From contig NZ_JAHXYR010000002.1 of NCBI RefSeq assembly GCF_019969845.1, positions 1 through 64,000 on the forward strand: DNA of 64,000 bases, read 5' to 3'. The notes below the pieces were generated by a model that saw nothing but the letters and a program-made list of their open reading frames with translations, had not been told where the DNA came from and made no database searches. Origin of the DNA: Sphingobacterium sp. GVS05A (GTDB taxonomy: Bacteria > Bacteroidota > Bacteroidia > Sphingobacteriales > Sphingobacteriaceae). Positions 18,579 to 25,824 of this stretch are shown here, in pieces. Position numbers and translations under genes: made by a program. Within the stretch, counting starts at the first letter, position 1, and the number at the start of each line of letters is the position of its first letter.

Positions 18579-19340
18579 TTAAAATCTTGTCTGTAGGTTG
18601 TCCCCTTTAGGATTGGGGCCATATTCGTTTACAAATCTATCACTGTCACCGAAGGCCATCCAAAGGCCGTAGAATGGAATAATTTGGAACCATCCAGAAT
18701 TCCCCCGATCATGGCAGCGCTTGGTATTCTGGGCAAGAAGAAACCAGTAAAAAGGGATTAAGAACAAGAAGCCTACGGAACCTAGGTTATTCGAGCCATT
18801 ACTATATCCTACCAATCCTATGACAAAAAATAGATATACGTAGCCAATAACAATACTGAGCCAGTATTCTGTTCGTCTGATTCTTCCCTTAAAACTAAAA
18901 GGAGCCGAAAACATAGCTTGCTTTGGATAAATCAAATGTTGCTGTCCACCATTGAATGGATCGTCAATACCATGATATTGGTTCAAAGAAGGGGAATAGG
19001 TCTTAAGTTGGGCTTCTACACTATTGCTCTGAACTATGGGGCTACCTATTCCAACTGAATCCGGATTATCTCCACCAGTAACAGGATGAATTGAAACTGG
19101 CCCTTCCTGAACAGGGATAGTGATTTCCTCTATAATTGCATCATCATCTTCGACCAGTGTCTCAATCTCTTCAGTAGGATCAGAAAAATACAGAAACTCT
19201 TCGAGATCTCCTGCGGGTAGCCAATTTTCCAATCCTTCATACCAAACCAATGTTTCTGCTGAAATATTAGCTGCTTTGATTTCATCAAAGGATAATGGTC
19301 CTACCCTTCTGCCGTCAAATATGTAAAAGTATCTTTTCAT
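18579..19340 (-). CDS. GYF_2 plus DUF805 membrane protein, first gene of Srf-like operon
   Basis: The 253-residue protein opens with a GYF_2 domain (1-50: YIFDGRRVGPLSFDEIK and WYEGLENWLPA), a cytoplasmic adaptor fold that binds proline-rich peptides. After an acidic linker comes a DUF805 module (about 145-250) with the characteristic FSFKGRIRRTEYW entry, three hydrophobic helices and the CHDRGNSGW motif. The proline-rich stretch of the GTPase encoded at 8826-10130 could be a ligand of the GYF domain. The start is ATG at 19340; a TTG frame to 19352 exists. The promoter box TAGATTTG (19383-19390) leaves a leader of about 36 nt. Confidence 0.82.
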   Translation of the reverse strand: MKRYFYIFDGRRVGPLSFDEIKAANISAETLVWYEGLENWLPAGDLEEFLYFSDPTEEIETLVEDDDAIIEEITIPVQEGPVSIHPVTGGDNPDSVGIGSPIVQSNSVEAQLKTYSPSLNQYHGIDDPFNGGQQHLIYPKQAMFSAPFSFKGRIRRTEYWLSIVIGYVYLFFVIGLVGYSNGSNNLGSVGFLFLIPFYWFLLAQNTKRCHDRGNSGWFQIIPFYGLWMAFGDSDRFVNEYGPNPKGDNLQTRF

Positions 19341-19382
19341 TGAAATATTCAATTAATAATCGTTAACTCGTAATGGTTGATA

Positions 19383-19427
19383 CAAATCTAGCGGATGATT
19401 ATGGGCTAATTCTACGGTTTCCCGTAA
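19383..19427 (-). promoter_or_regulatory. Operator B and promoter of the Srf-like operon
   Basis: On the minus strand the palindrome TTACGGGAAACCGTAG (19412-19427) is followed after 21 bp by TAGATTTG (19383-19390), a perfect TAnnTTTG box. The operator would cover about -49 to -34, overlapping the -33 element, the usual place for a class II activator. No good -33 TTG is seen, which fits dependence on an activator. Confidence 0.7.
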
Positions 19428-19559
19428 AGGCATAATTAAGAATTGGTCGGATTGGTCTTTATGCAAAACTTAATATAAAAACAACACTAAGAAGGAAGAC
19501 TTTGCGGCGATTTCAGTATATTTAATACCACATGACAACTGAAACTAGATTTTGATAAA

Positions 19560-20048
19560 ATGAGTGCAAATGTTCCAATCGTTCGACAAGTATCCTGGCC
19601 TGCGGTCGCGATTATCATCCTCATATGGATAATATTCTTAGCCATCTTTGGATTTTTCATTCCAAAGCATGGGATTTTTATCGGTGCTGTTCTCTTTGCC
19701 TTGTTATCAATTGTATTGCAGCAGACAATACCGATAACCCATAAAAAAGGGATGAAAGCGATAAAACAAAAAGATTTTAAAACGGCTACAGAACACTTTA
19801 AGCAAAGTGTTGATTTCTTTACAAAAAACAAGTGGATAGACAAATACCGTGCAGTGATATTATTAAGTGCTTCAAAAATGTGCTATCGGGAAATGGCACT
19901 CTGTAATATTGCATTTTGTTATTCACAGACAATAGAGGCCGAAAAAGCAAAGGCACTTTATGAACAGATTCTAAAAGAATATCCAGATAACGGGCTTGCT
20001 TATTATGGCCTAAATTCAATCAATACATTTTCGAATAAGGCTGATTAA
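19560..20048 (+). CDS. Membrane-anchored TPR protein
   Basis: The 162-residue protein has two close hydrophobic helices at about 13-33 and 38-58 (WPAVAIIILIWIIFLAIF, IFIGAVLFALLSIVLQQ), then two to three TPR-type helical hairpins: KQKDFKTATEHFKQSVDFF, ALCNIAFCYSQTIEAEKA and YEQILKEYPDNGLAYYGL. The TPR part is probably cytoplasmic. It is divergent from the Srf-like operon, but operator B has no TAnnTTTG box at the right distance on this side. It is convergent with the candidate small RNA and shares its terminator. Confidence 0.75.
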   Translation: MSANVPIVRQVSWPAVAIIILIWIIFLAIFGFFIPKHGIFIGAVLFALLSIVLQQTIPITHKKGMKAIKQKDFKTATEHFKQSVDFFTKNKWIDKYRAVILLSASKMCYREMALCNIAFCYSQTIEAEKAKALYEQILKEYPDNGLAYYGLNSINTFSNKAD

Positions 20049-20099
20049 ACATATTTAAGCGTTCGACTTGGATTCATCTGGAGTCTAAAACCTCAAACG

Positions 20100-20231
20100 A
20101 CAATAAAAAAGAAAGGCTATCCTCCGATAGCCTTTTCTCTTCATAAAACTTGTTAATATATAGCACTAAATATCCTGAATGCATCAGTTATTTTTAGATA
20201 ACGAAAAATATAATTCCTGCTATAAATCCGT
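20100..20231 (-). ncRNA. Candidate small RNA, about 130 nt
   Basis: A complete regulated promoter (operator C plus TAGGTTTG at 20237-20244) fires leftward just beyond the response-regulator stop codon, and a strong terminator lies 100-120 nt further on, with no convincing reading frame between. The predicted transcript runs from about 20231 to about 20100 and ends in the GGCTATC/GATAGCC hairpin and a U-tract. It matches no RNA family I recognise. The promoter is read directly from the sequence; its activity is inferred. Confidence 0.55.
20112..20135. terminator. Bidirectional terminator
   Basis: AAAGGCTATC (20112-20121) pairs with GATAGCCTTT (20126-20135) around a CTCC loop. On the minus strand it is followed by a T-rich tract (TTTCTTTTTTATT), making a convincing intrinsic terminator for the RNA started at about 20231. 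On the plus strand it would end the TPR gene. Confidence 0.85.
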
Positions 20232-20236
20232 TCATA

Positions 20237-20281
20237 CAAACCTAATGCAATACTATAACGATCCCTTACGGGATCCCGTAA
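20237..20281 (-). promoter_or_regulatory. Operator C, perfect 18-bp palindrome, with promoter
   Basis: CTTACGGGATCCCGTAAG (20265-20282) is a perfect palindrome. On the minus strand a TAGGTTTG -7 box (20237-20244) follows the 16-bp core after exactly 21 bp. The initiation region (TAGGTTTGTATGAAC) is very close to that of the Srf operon (TAGATTTGTATCAAC). Confidence 0.68.
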
Positions 20282-20297
20282 GTAGGTAAAAATATTT

Positions 20298-20963
20298 TTA
20301 TATAAAGCCCAGTTCCTTACAATGGGCCACCAGCTGTTCATTTTTGGTAAAGCCGAGTACATCTTTCATCAGGTTGAGCCGTTTCTCGATGCTGCTGAGG
20401 CTCGATGGCCGGATATCGCGCTGTTGTAGATATTCGGGCATCTCCTTCTGGGATACTCCTTCGTAAAGCAACTTGACGATATGGAGGTCAAATTGGGTAA
20501 ACTCGTGCGAGTTCTGCTCCTGGATAAACTTCTTGCTATCGGGTGATTGATAGGTACGATGCTGGTAAACAGTCTGGAGTGCCTCGCGCAGATGTTGTCC
20601 ATCACGACGTGCCTTGCGTACAAGTCCATCAATCTGATTGTCTCGAAACATCTCATTGATCAGTGCAGACCGGTCTTTGGCGGTCAGCACAATAACCTTG
20701 ATATCGGGTTGTACGATCTTAACGGCTTTGATCAGGGAAAGGCCGTCTTTGATTTCCTGTGGGCTATCGTCATCTTCAAACTCGATATCAGTGATCAGCA
20801 GATCATAAGGCTCGCCATCGCGGATGGCATTTTTGATCCAGGTGAGGGCATGATCACAATAATACACATATTTGGTATCATGAATTCCCAGGTCATGCAG
20901 GGTTTTCTGCACTGAAATGTTGGCTATCTCGTGGTCTTCGGCAATGAGTACTTTTTTAAACAT
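20298..20963 (-). CDS. NarL/LuxR-type response regulator
   Basis: The 221-residue protein has a receiver domain at 1-130 with the acidic pair Glu9-Asp10, phospho-acceptor Asp59 in LLITDIEFEDD, and Thr in VLTAKD near 95. The C-terminal HTH (about 150-221) is of LuxR type: EFTQFDLHIVKLLYEGVSQK, then SSLSSIEKRLNLMKD. It is encoded 14 bp downstream of the histidine kinase and surely forms a pair with it. It is the best candidate to bind the five TTACGGG-type palindromes in this window; NarL-family regulators bind as dimers to such short inverted repeats. An internal promoter within the kinase gene (21031-21075) suggests positive autoregulation. Confidence 0.88.
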   Translation of the reverse strand: MFKKVLIAEDHEIANISVQKTLHDLGIHDTKYVYYCDHALTWIKNAIRDGEPYDLLITDIEFEDDDSPQEIKDGLSLIKAVKIVQPDIKVIVLTAKDRSALINEMFRDNQIDGLVRKARRDGQHLREALQTVYQHRTYQSPDSKKFIQEQNSHEFTQFDLHIVKLLYEGVSQKEMPEYLQQRDIRPSSLSSIEKRLNLMKDVLGFTKNEQLVAHCKELGFI

Positions 20964-20977
20964 ACAATATTGTCTTT

Positions 20978-22678
20978 TTATACTAGTGGGATAGTAGTCG
21001 TAATGTCGAGTCCTTTTCCCGGTTCACTGACAAAGATAATTTTGCCACCGAGGCTTTCAATACGGGAAACCGTATTCGTCAAACCTTTTCCCTGCGGCTT
21101 TTCGGCAGGCATTCCTACACCGTTATCTTTATAATATATGGTGAGCTGCTGATCTAATTTTTCAAAGCGTACCACAACCTGCTCGGCCTGACTATGCTTC
21201 TTCATGTTAACCATAAGCTCCTGCAGCACATGCTTTACCTCTTCTTTAATGCGCTTGGCAACGTCCGTCCATTGCTCTACATCATTACCGGCGATCAAGA
21301 CACGACGGTGATCTGCAGCGAAGGATTTGAGCAAGGAGGCCAGCTGCTCGTTGTACGGTATCTCGGTGACGGTCTGCTGTTCAACATTATGCGAAATATC
21401 TCGTGACTGATGATACATATTTTCAAGTTTGTCGAGTACACCATCGCGGTCGACATCATCGTTATGTTCAATCTCGGACATGACACGATAGATACCATTG
21501 GCAACGACATCATGGATCTTCTTGGAGAGGTGAAGCTGGGTCTCTTTGACTTTGTTCTCAGCTTCGAGTTCGAGCCGTTGCTTGCGTCGTTTGTACCAGA
21601 GGGTACCACCACCAGCAAGTAAAACAAGTAAAAAAAAGCTTGCACCGGTGATAACGCGTTGCCTAATGAGGCGATTCTGCTTTTCAGCATTTTCTTTCTC
21701 AAGCCTTAGATTTTCGGTCTTGTTTTTTTCAACTTCATAGCGGATCAGCGCAAACTGATTTTTGGCGGCAGCACGAGCCTGCTGGATGCTGTCGTTGAGT
21801 GCCAAATAGGTTGATAAATATCGTTGGGAATACAATGCATTGGACTGTATCAATCCTCGGAGTGCATTCAATTGGTCGTCTGCACTTTTAATTTCTACTG
21901 CTACTTTATATTGCCTATTTAAATAATGGATAGAAGAATCAATATTTTTATCATCGTAATACCTAGCTAAACTGGCATAACTTGAATTCTGGCCCCAGAG
22001 GTCTTTTTCTTTGAGACGTATACTTAGCGCCCTTTGGTATAATGGGACTGGATTATAGGAGGAATCAGCCATCCACTTCGTCTTAGCCAAATTGTTTAAA
22101 AACTTAGCATAGTCTGTAGATCCTAACGACGACTTTGCCAATATCACTTTTGATAATTTAATTGCTTCTTCATAACGCTTCGCATTTCTTAAACAGACGG
22201 CCAAATTATTTTTATATATAAGGATATTGCTTGAATCATTTGAGTATCGGATAGCAAGATGGTAATATGGAATTGCTTGATCATATTGCTTCATTTCATC
22301 TGTGGCATTAGCAATCGTATTATAAGCGTAGGACAGCAGTGTATCTTGTTTCATCTTTCTTTTATCCAAAAATTCAATCGCTTTGAGAGATGTTTCTTGC
22401 GCGCCAAAAAAATCGCTTTGATCATATTCGTTAATTCCAATCAGGATAAAACTTCTTGCTATTGTCAAATCATCTGATTCCTTAAGTGCCTGATCTTTGG
22501 CCAATTCGAGATAAAAAAAAGAGCTATCGTGCTTCCCTATATTATAGAAAAAAAGGGCTTTTCGATAATAATTCCGACTTTCACCGATTATATTAGGTTG
22601 CTTTTTTTCGGAACACGAAAATATAACGATCAAGGAAAGTAAAAATAAAATAGATCTTTTCACGGCCAAGTTTTTCAC
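20978..22678 (-). CDS. TPR-containing sensor histidine kinase
   Basis: The 566-residue protein has a signal ending in a lipobox-like FSC (about residue 22), a periplasmic region of TPR-like pairs up to about 320, a transmembrane helix near 340-362 (GASFFLLVLLAGGGTLW), a short coiled coil, and a HisKA_3-type kinase. The phospho-accepting His is in LHLSKKIHDVVANG (about 398); the ATPase shows the N-box NMKKHSQA, DNGVG and GKGLTNT. It phosphorylates the regulator encoded directly downstream. The start is GTG, at 22678 or 22663; the latter gives MKRSILFLLSL, a more typical signal. The upstream terminator at 22723-22747 separates it from the 49-residue gene. Confidence 0.88.
   Translation of the reverse strand: MKNLAVKRSILFLLSLIVIFSCSEKKQPNIIGESRNYYRKALFFYNIGKHDSSFFYLELAKDQALKESDDLTIARSFILIGINEYDQSDFFGAQETSLKAIEFLDKRKMKQDTLLSYAYNTIANATDEMKQYDQAIPYYHLAIRYSNDSSNILIYKNNLAVCLRNAKRYEEAIKLSKVILAKSSLGSTDYAKFLNNLAKTKWMADSSYNPVPLYQRALSIRLKEKDLWGQNSSYASLARYYDDKNIDSSIHYLNRQYKVAVEIKSADDQLNALRGLIQSNALYSQRYLSTYLALNDSIQQARAAAKNQFALIRYEVEKNKTENLRLEKENAEKQNRLIRQRVITGASFFLLVLLAGGGTLWYKRRKQRLELEAENKVKETQLHLSKKIHDVVANGIYRVMSEIEHNDDVDRDGVLDKLENMYHQSRDISHNVEQQTVTEIPYNEQLASLLKSFAADHRRVLIAGNDVEQWTDVAKRIKEEVKHVLQELMVNMKKHSQAEQVVVRFEKLDQQLTIYYKDNGVGMPAEKPQGKGLTNTVSRIESLGGKIIFVSEPGKGLDITTTIPLV
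21031..21075 (-). promoter_or_regulatory. Operator E, internal promoter for the response regulator
   Basis: Inside the 3' end of the kinase gene lies TACGGGAAACCGTA (21061-21074), with outer A/T pairs extending the palindrome. On the minus strand a TATCTTTG box (21031-21038) follows after 21 bp, the same spacing as at operators A (leftward), B and C. It would start a transcript about 60 nt before the regulator ATG. The palindrome lies in coding sequence, so chance is not excluded, but the matched spacing argues against it. Confidence 0.6.
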
Positions 22679-22722
22679 TAATTTATCTAAAAAAGATATC
22701 TAAATCAATTTTAAACAAAAAA

Positions 22723-22747
22723 AGAGAGCGATTTTCATCAGCTCTCT
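22723..22747 (-). terminator. Intrinsic terminator after the 49-residue gene
   Basis: AGAGAGC (22723-22729) and GCTCTCT (22741-22747) pair, with GAT/ATC able to extend the stem. On the minus strand a T-rich tract (TTTTTTTGTTT) follows. It ends transcription before the kinase gene. Confidence 0.75.
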
Positions 22748-22767
22748 CCTGTTTTTTATATTTAAAA

Positions 22768-22917
22768 TTATCCTTTAGGAGGTGGGTTTCCTTTGTCACC
22801 ACCATCTCCATCCGCTGGCGGTTCATCTGCTGTTTGCACCGTTGGTGCACCAGTGTTCGGTTGTGAATTAGACGGTTGACCGATTCCAAACAAAAAATAT
22901 AAGATTAAACTCCACAT
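22768..22917 (-). CDS. Small exported Pro/Gly-rich peptide, 49 residues
   Basis: The ATG at 22917 opens a 49-codon frame ending with TAA at 22768. The peptide begins MWSLILYFLFGIGQP, a short hydrophobic segment, and continues as a low-complexity tail rich in Pro, Gly, Asp and Thr that ends GNPPPKG. A terminator follows 21 bp downstream. Membrane anchor plus flexible tail is all that can be seen; no function is proposed. The support is the length, the terminator and the coherent composition. Confidence 0.5.
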   Translation of the reverse strand: MWSLILYFLFGIGQPSNSQPNTGAPTVQTADEPPADGDGGDKGNPPPKG

Positions 22918-23259
22918 AACTCAAAAAATTAAAAGTCAAAAACTTGGTAGGCCCGCGTGCTCCATGCACCGGATTGCTACAAATGTTTTCAGAAGGCCTT
23001 CTGAATTTTTTGGGAAGTAAGAGTGTCCATCGCGGGAGGCAGAAGCTGCTTCCCAAACCGGCTAATGTCTACCGCGATATCTTCTCATTGTGAAATCTGT
23101 TTAGTATCTTAGCCTCATAAACTAATCGACTATCATCTGATTTCGAAAACAAAGTTATAGCCGCTAAAAGCCTTTTTATCAAATCATTCCGAAAGGTTCG
23201 AATGATCTGATGAGATTCTTATTATTCCGACGATTCTGATGTATTGATGGTATATAATC
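22918..23259. other. Gene-free stretch with GC-rich structured island
   Basis: No gene is supported here. The part at about 22940-23080 is much richer in G and C than its surroundings and full of inverted repeats: an 18-bp perfect palindrome TTCAGAAGGCCTTCTGAA (22988-23005), TGGGAAG/CTTCCCA (about 23011 and 23049) and ATCGCGG/CCGCGAT (23029-23035 and 23072-23078). It could be the structured leader of the 49-residue gene or an independent RNA. A further hairpin ATCATTC/GAATGAT lies near 23184-23207. Confidence 0.4.
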
Positions 23260-23303
23260 TTACGGGATTCCGTAAATTCCGATGTAGAATTAGCGTATTT
23301 TTG
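23260..23303 (+). promoter_or_regulatory. Operator D and promoter of the 343-residue gene
   Basis: TTACGGGATTCCGTAA (23260-23275) is followed after 20 bp by TATTTTTG (23296-23303). The annotated ATG is at 23309, so the transcript would start at or next to the start codon, giving a leaderless or nearly leaderless mRNA. Confidence 0.65.
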
Positions 23304-23308
23304 ATGCC

Positions 23309-24340
23309 ATGCCAACGACATTTGCCAAATTTAAAGAAGAGGTTTTCGCCCTTTATCAGGCGAAGAAAATTAGACAGGAACTTGATGACCTATTGGTCAA
23401 CCCCTCTCCTGCTAAACTGAGAGACTATTGTTTAATCAGATTGTCCGAGGGCCTACCTCCCGAAGACATTGAAGTTTTTCAAAAATTCTTTGATCCACTT
23501 AAAAGAGAAAAAAATCTGGAAGAAGCGATAACCAAGTACAATACAGGATATTTAAAAGCATTGCAAAAGTTCGCCCTCAACATCACACAAGATCCTGAGG
23601 ACCGCGTCGTGAAGCTATTTGCTATACTTGTGGATTATCAACCTAGGCCATTCCGATTTGCCTATAATAATTTAGACCAAACCCCACTAAGTGATGTACC
23701 TAAAGAAGAAGAGCATTCAGAGGTTAAAGAAGATATAGAAAATGTTTTGCCCGCATCGAGTGAACCTCAGGCTACTACTCATGATAATGTTATTTTAGAA
23801 GAAGATCAAGTGGAAACTATGGGAATCGCTGATGATAAAAACGATCACATAGCCACTACAGAGGAAAGTAACGAAGCTAATGAACCTGAAAATATGGAGG
23901 TGTTGGTTCAATCATCTAAAAAGCTAATTCTAAATAAATATGCCCTAAGATTTTCCGGGATTGCTTCGCTGATTATCGCAATCTTTTTTACAGTTCATTA
24001 TCTAACTCCGGAAGACTGCATGTGCTGGAACGGGGAAAGATATATCCAAGTGGACTGTCAAGATAAAACTCAACGCTATCGAGTGATCGGGCTGGATCAA
24101 GACAAACTCGAGCACTTTCGTAAAATTACTAGGCCGGACACACTAGGATTAAAAGATTTGGGTAATATTTGGTACTCAAAAATTGATAACGAAATCGAAT
24201 TTTTTACAGCTCCTGGTTACCACCCAATTCAAACAATGCGCTCACTAAAAGCATCTACAAAACATATTTTTGAAACCTATGCTGGCCAAAGGATAGAGAA
24301 TAATCAAAACAAGCAATATGGGATTATGCAAAAACAGTAA
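23309..24340 (+). CDS. Single-pass membrane protein, conserved Bacteroidota family
   Basis: The 343-residue protein has a helical N-terminal region (1-115), an acidic disordered linker (about 125-200), one transmembrane helix near 212-230 (FSGIASLIIAIFFTVHYL), and an exported C-terminal domain. That domain starts with the signature CMCWNGERYIQVDC and continues with a KITRPDTL..K..G..WYSKI motif. I recall this signature from uncharacterised proteins of Sphingobacteriaceae and Flavobacteriaceae; no function is known to me. Two Cys in the signature could pair outside the membrane. It is directly under operator D, hence probably part of the same regulon as the Srf-like operon. Confidence 0.75.
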   Translation: MPTTFAKFKEEVFALYQAKKIRQELDDLLVNPSPAKLRDYCLIRLSEGLPPEDIEVFQKFFDPLKREKNLEEAITKYNTGYLKALQKFALNITQDPEDRVVKLFAILVDYQPRPFRFAYNNLDQTPLSDVPKEEEHSEVKEDIENVLPASSEPQATTHDNVILEEDQVETMGIADDKNDHIATTEESNEANEPENMEVLVQSSKKLILNKYALRFSGIASLIIAIFFTVHYLTPEDCMCWNGERYIQVDCQDKTQRYRVIGLDQDKLEHFRKITRPDTLGLKDLGNIWYSKIDNEIEFFTAPGYHPIQTMRSLKASTKHIFETYAGQRIENNQNKQYGIMQKQ

Positions 24341-24373
24341 TACTCCCACTTAAAATATTCAAGCATAATAAAA

Positions 24374-24395
24374 GCCACATTTGACAAAATGTGGC
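24374..24395. terminator. Cassette hairpin H1
   Basis: GCCACATTT (24374-24382) pairs with AAATGTGGC (24387-24395); the minus strand continues into TTTTATTATG. It is the first of eight copies of this hairpin found downstream of each NTF2-like gene or stub. A second hairpin, GGTTTGCC/GGCAAACC (about 24422-24448), sits between it and the stop codon and is unique to this copy. Confidence 0.75.
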
Positions 24396-24458
24396 CTTAA
24401 ATAAACATATGATTCACTAGTGGTTTGCCTTTTTATGACTGGCAAACCACCAGTGATA

Positions 24459-24905
24459 CTATTTATACGAATTGATTGATTTGGATACTTTCCAGTTGTT
24501 GCCTTCGCGCTCCAAGGTAACCAGATCAGTCTTGGTGAAGTTCTCAAATTTCAAGGTCACCTTAGCCACCATATAGTCTGCTGACTCTTCAAGGATTTCG
24601 GTGCTTACTGCACAGTTCAATTTCTCCCCCTTTTGTTTTTTCAGAGATTTTACCACTGCTTCACGGCTATGAGATTGCGCATTGGAAGCTTGAACCTTTT
24701 GGTTGAAATCAGCAGCGAACAATTGCTCTACACCTGTTGATTCGCCTTCGGTAGTTACCGCAACGTAGTGCTCTAAAGCGAAGTCTGCTGTGGAAAGGTT
24801 AACGTTTGCTTTTGCTGATTTGGAACCTGGTCCTTCAGCTGCCATAGCGAAAGTGGATACTGCGATTAAGGCTGCTGCTGCGAATGTTTTTACTAGAGTT
24901 TTCAT
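24459..24905 (-). CDS. Secreted NTF2/lumazine-binding-like protein, copy 1
   Basis: The 148-residue protein has a signal peptide (cleavage after FAMA, about residue 22) and a cone-shaped NTF2-like domain: helix TADFALEHYVAVTTEGES, helix VEQLFAADFNQKV, SREAVVKSLKKQKGEKLNC, then strands DYMVAKVTLKFENF, TDLVTLE and NWKVSKSINSYK. It looks like the 'putative lumazine-binding' group of small periplasmic proteins; the ligand is unknown. It is the reference copy of a family repeated through the window. Its own promoter, TAGTTTTG (24954-24961 on the minus strand), is kept in the other intact copies. The shared upstream block runs to about 25040. Confidence 0.85.
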   Translation of the reverse strand: MKTLVKTFAAAALIAVSTFAMAAEGPGSKSAKANVNLSTADFALEHYVAVTTEGESTGVEQLFAADFNQKVQASNAQSHSREAVVKSLKKQKGEKLNCAVSTEILEESADYMVAKVTLKFENFTKTDLVTLEREGNNWKVSKSINSYK

Positions 24906-25040
24906 AATGTCTTTATTTTATTGTGTTAGTTCTGTTGTTCTTATTTGTTGACTCAAAACTACAACACAATACGCCCCTGGCCTATCGGCTTTAGACTAAC
25001 GGAAAGGAAAACTCGGTGAATGGCGGGAATGGGGAGGTGA
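24906..25040. repeat. Cassette upstream block U1
   Basis: This block is conserved at each NTF2-like copy: the leader with TAGTTTTG promoter, then a tail containing aaaactcggtgaatggcggg and ending ggggaggtga. Homology between copies stops near 25040, where unrelated cargo begins. Equivalent blocks are at 46688-46850, 48155-48318, 50428-50563, 56563-56720 and, reduced, at 54163-54192 and 58854-58920. Confidence 0.8.
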
Positions 25041-25103
25041 AGAATTTCCGACAGTCATTAAAATGCAACACCAGCATTAATTCGCAATAAAGTTCATTAG
25101 ATA

Positions 25104-25664
25104 TCAATTATGAGGACGGTAAATATGCAAATTGCTTCCACAAGAATAACTTTCAGTACGGATTAAATCGAACTTGACCCGATCTGATATATTGGGAAAT
25201 AATGGCTTTCCCGAACCTAGAACAATAGGATATAGCATTAATGCGTATTCATCTATTAAATCCAGCTTTGCGAGTTGAGAAACAATAGTACCGCTTCCGT
25301 AAATAAGAATATCATTCCCCGGCCCGCACTTCAATTGTTCGATATCTTGTTTATTGACTTCCCTAACAATTTTCGTATTGTTCCAGTCGGCCTCGGCAAG
25401 CGATTTTGAAAAAACAATCTTTGGCGTATTATTCATGAAATTAATAAACGATGGCCGGTCAGCTGCAGTCAAAGTCTTATCAGACCAGTATTGTGACATT
25501 ACTTCATAGGTTTCTCTGCCATAAATAATGGTATCGGCTTTATCCTGTCGCTGTTCATAAAAATCCTCTATCTCGCTATCCCAGGGAAACCAATCTGTTT
25601 CGCCATGTGTACCGGCGATAAAACCATCAATCGATACCCAGTTTAAGACGCTAATTTTTCTCAT
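25104..25664 (-). CDS. DHFR/RibD C-terminal family reductase
   Basis: The 186-residue cytoplasmic protein belongs to the 'dihydrofolate reductase family' of RibD-type proteins: SIDGFIAG near the start, DTIIYGRETYEVM near 45-57, KIVFSKSL, DILIYGSGTIVSQL (NADPH-binding loop, about 120) and YPIVLGSGKPLF near 145. Length is normal. These are NADPH-dependent reductases of mostly unknown substrate, not necessarily folate enzymes. It is a single-gene cargo between upstream block U1 and B element B1, with its own strand orientation matching the NTF2 gene. Confidence 0.87.
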   Translation of the reverse strand: MRKISVLNWVSIDGFIAGTHGETDWFPWDSEIEDFYEQRQDKADTIIYGRETYEVMSQYWSDKTLTAADRPSFINFMNNTPKIVFSKSLAEADWNNTKIVREVNKQDIEQLKCGPGNDILIYGSGTIVSQLAKLDLIDEYALMLYPIVLGSGKPLFPNISDRVKFDLIRTESYSCGSNLHIYRPHN

Positions 25665-25824
25665 AATAAGCTTAATTTCACGTGTAATTTTTGGTTCATA
25701 ATGCTACTTGCTCTAACACCTTGTTGACTAAAATAAAATTATAGATTAATAACCTTCAAGCGCTTATCATAAGGCAAGAAAAAAAGTTGTTTTCTTGTTT
25801 AAATCTTTAGATAAGCTCATGTTA

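Noticed and set aside
20153..20362. 69-codon minus-strand frame overlapping the response regulator end and operator C
   Set aside because: It crosses the regulator coding sequence in another frame, and its start lies upstream of the regulated promoter. The composition is unlike a protein, and the small-RNA reading explains the promoter and terminator better.
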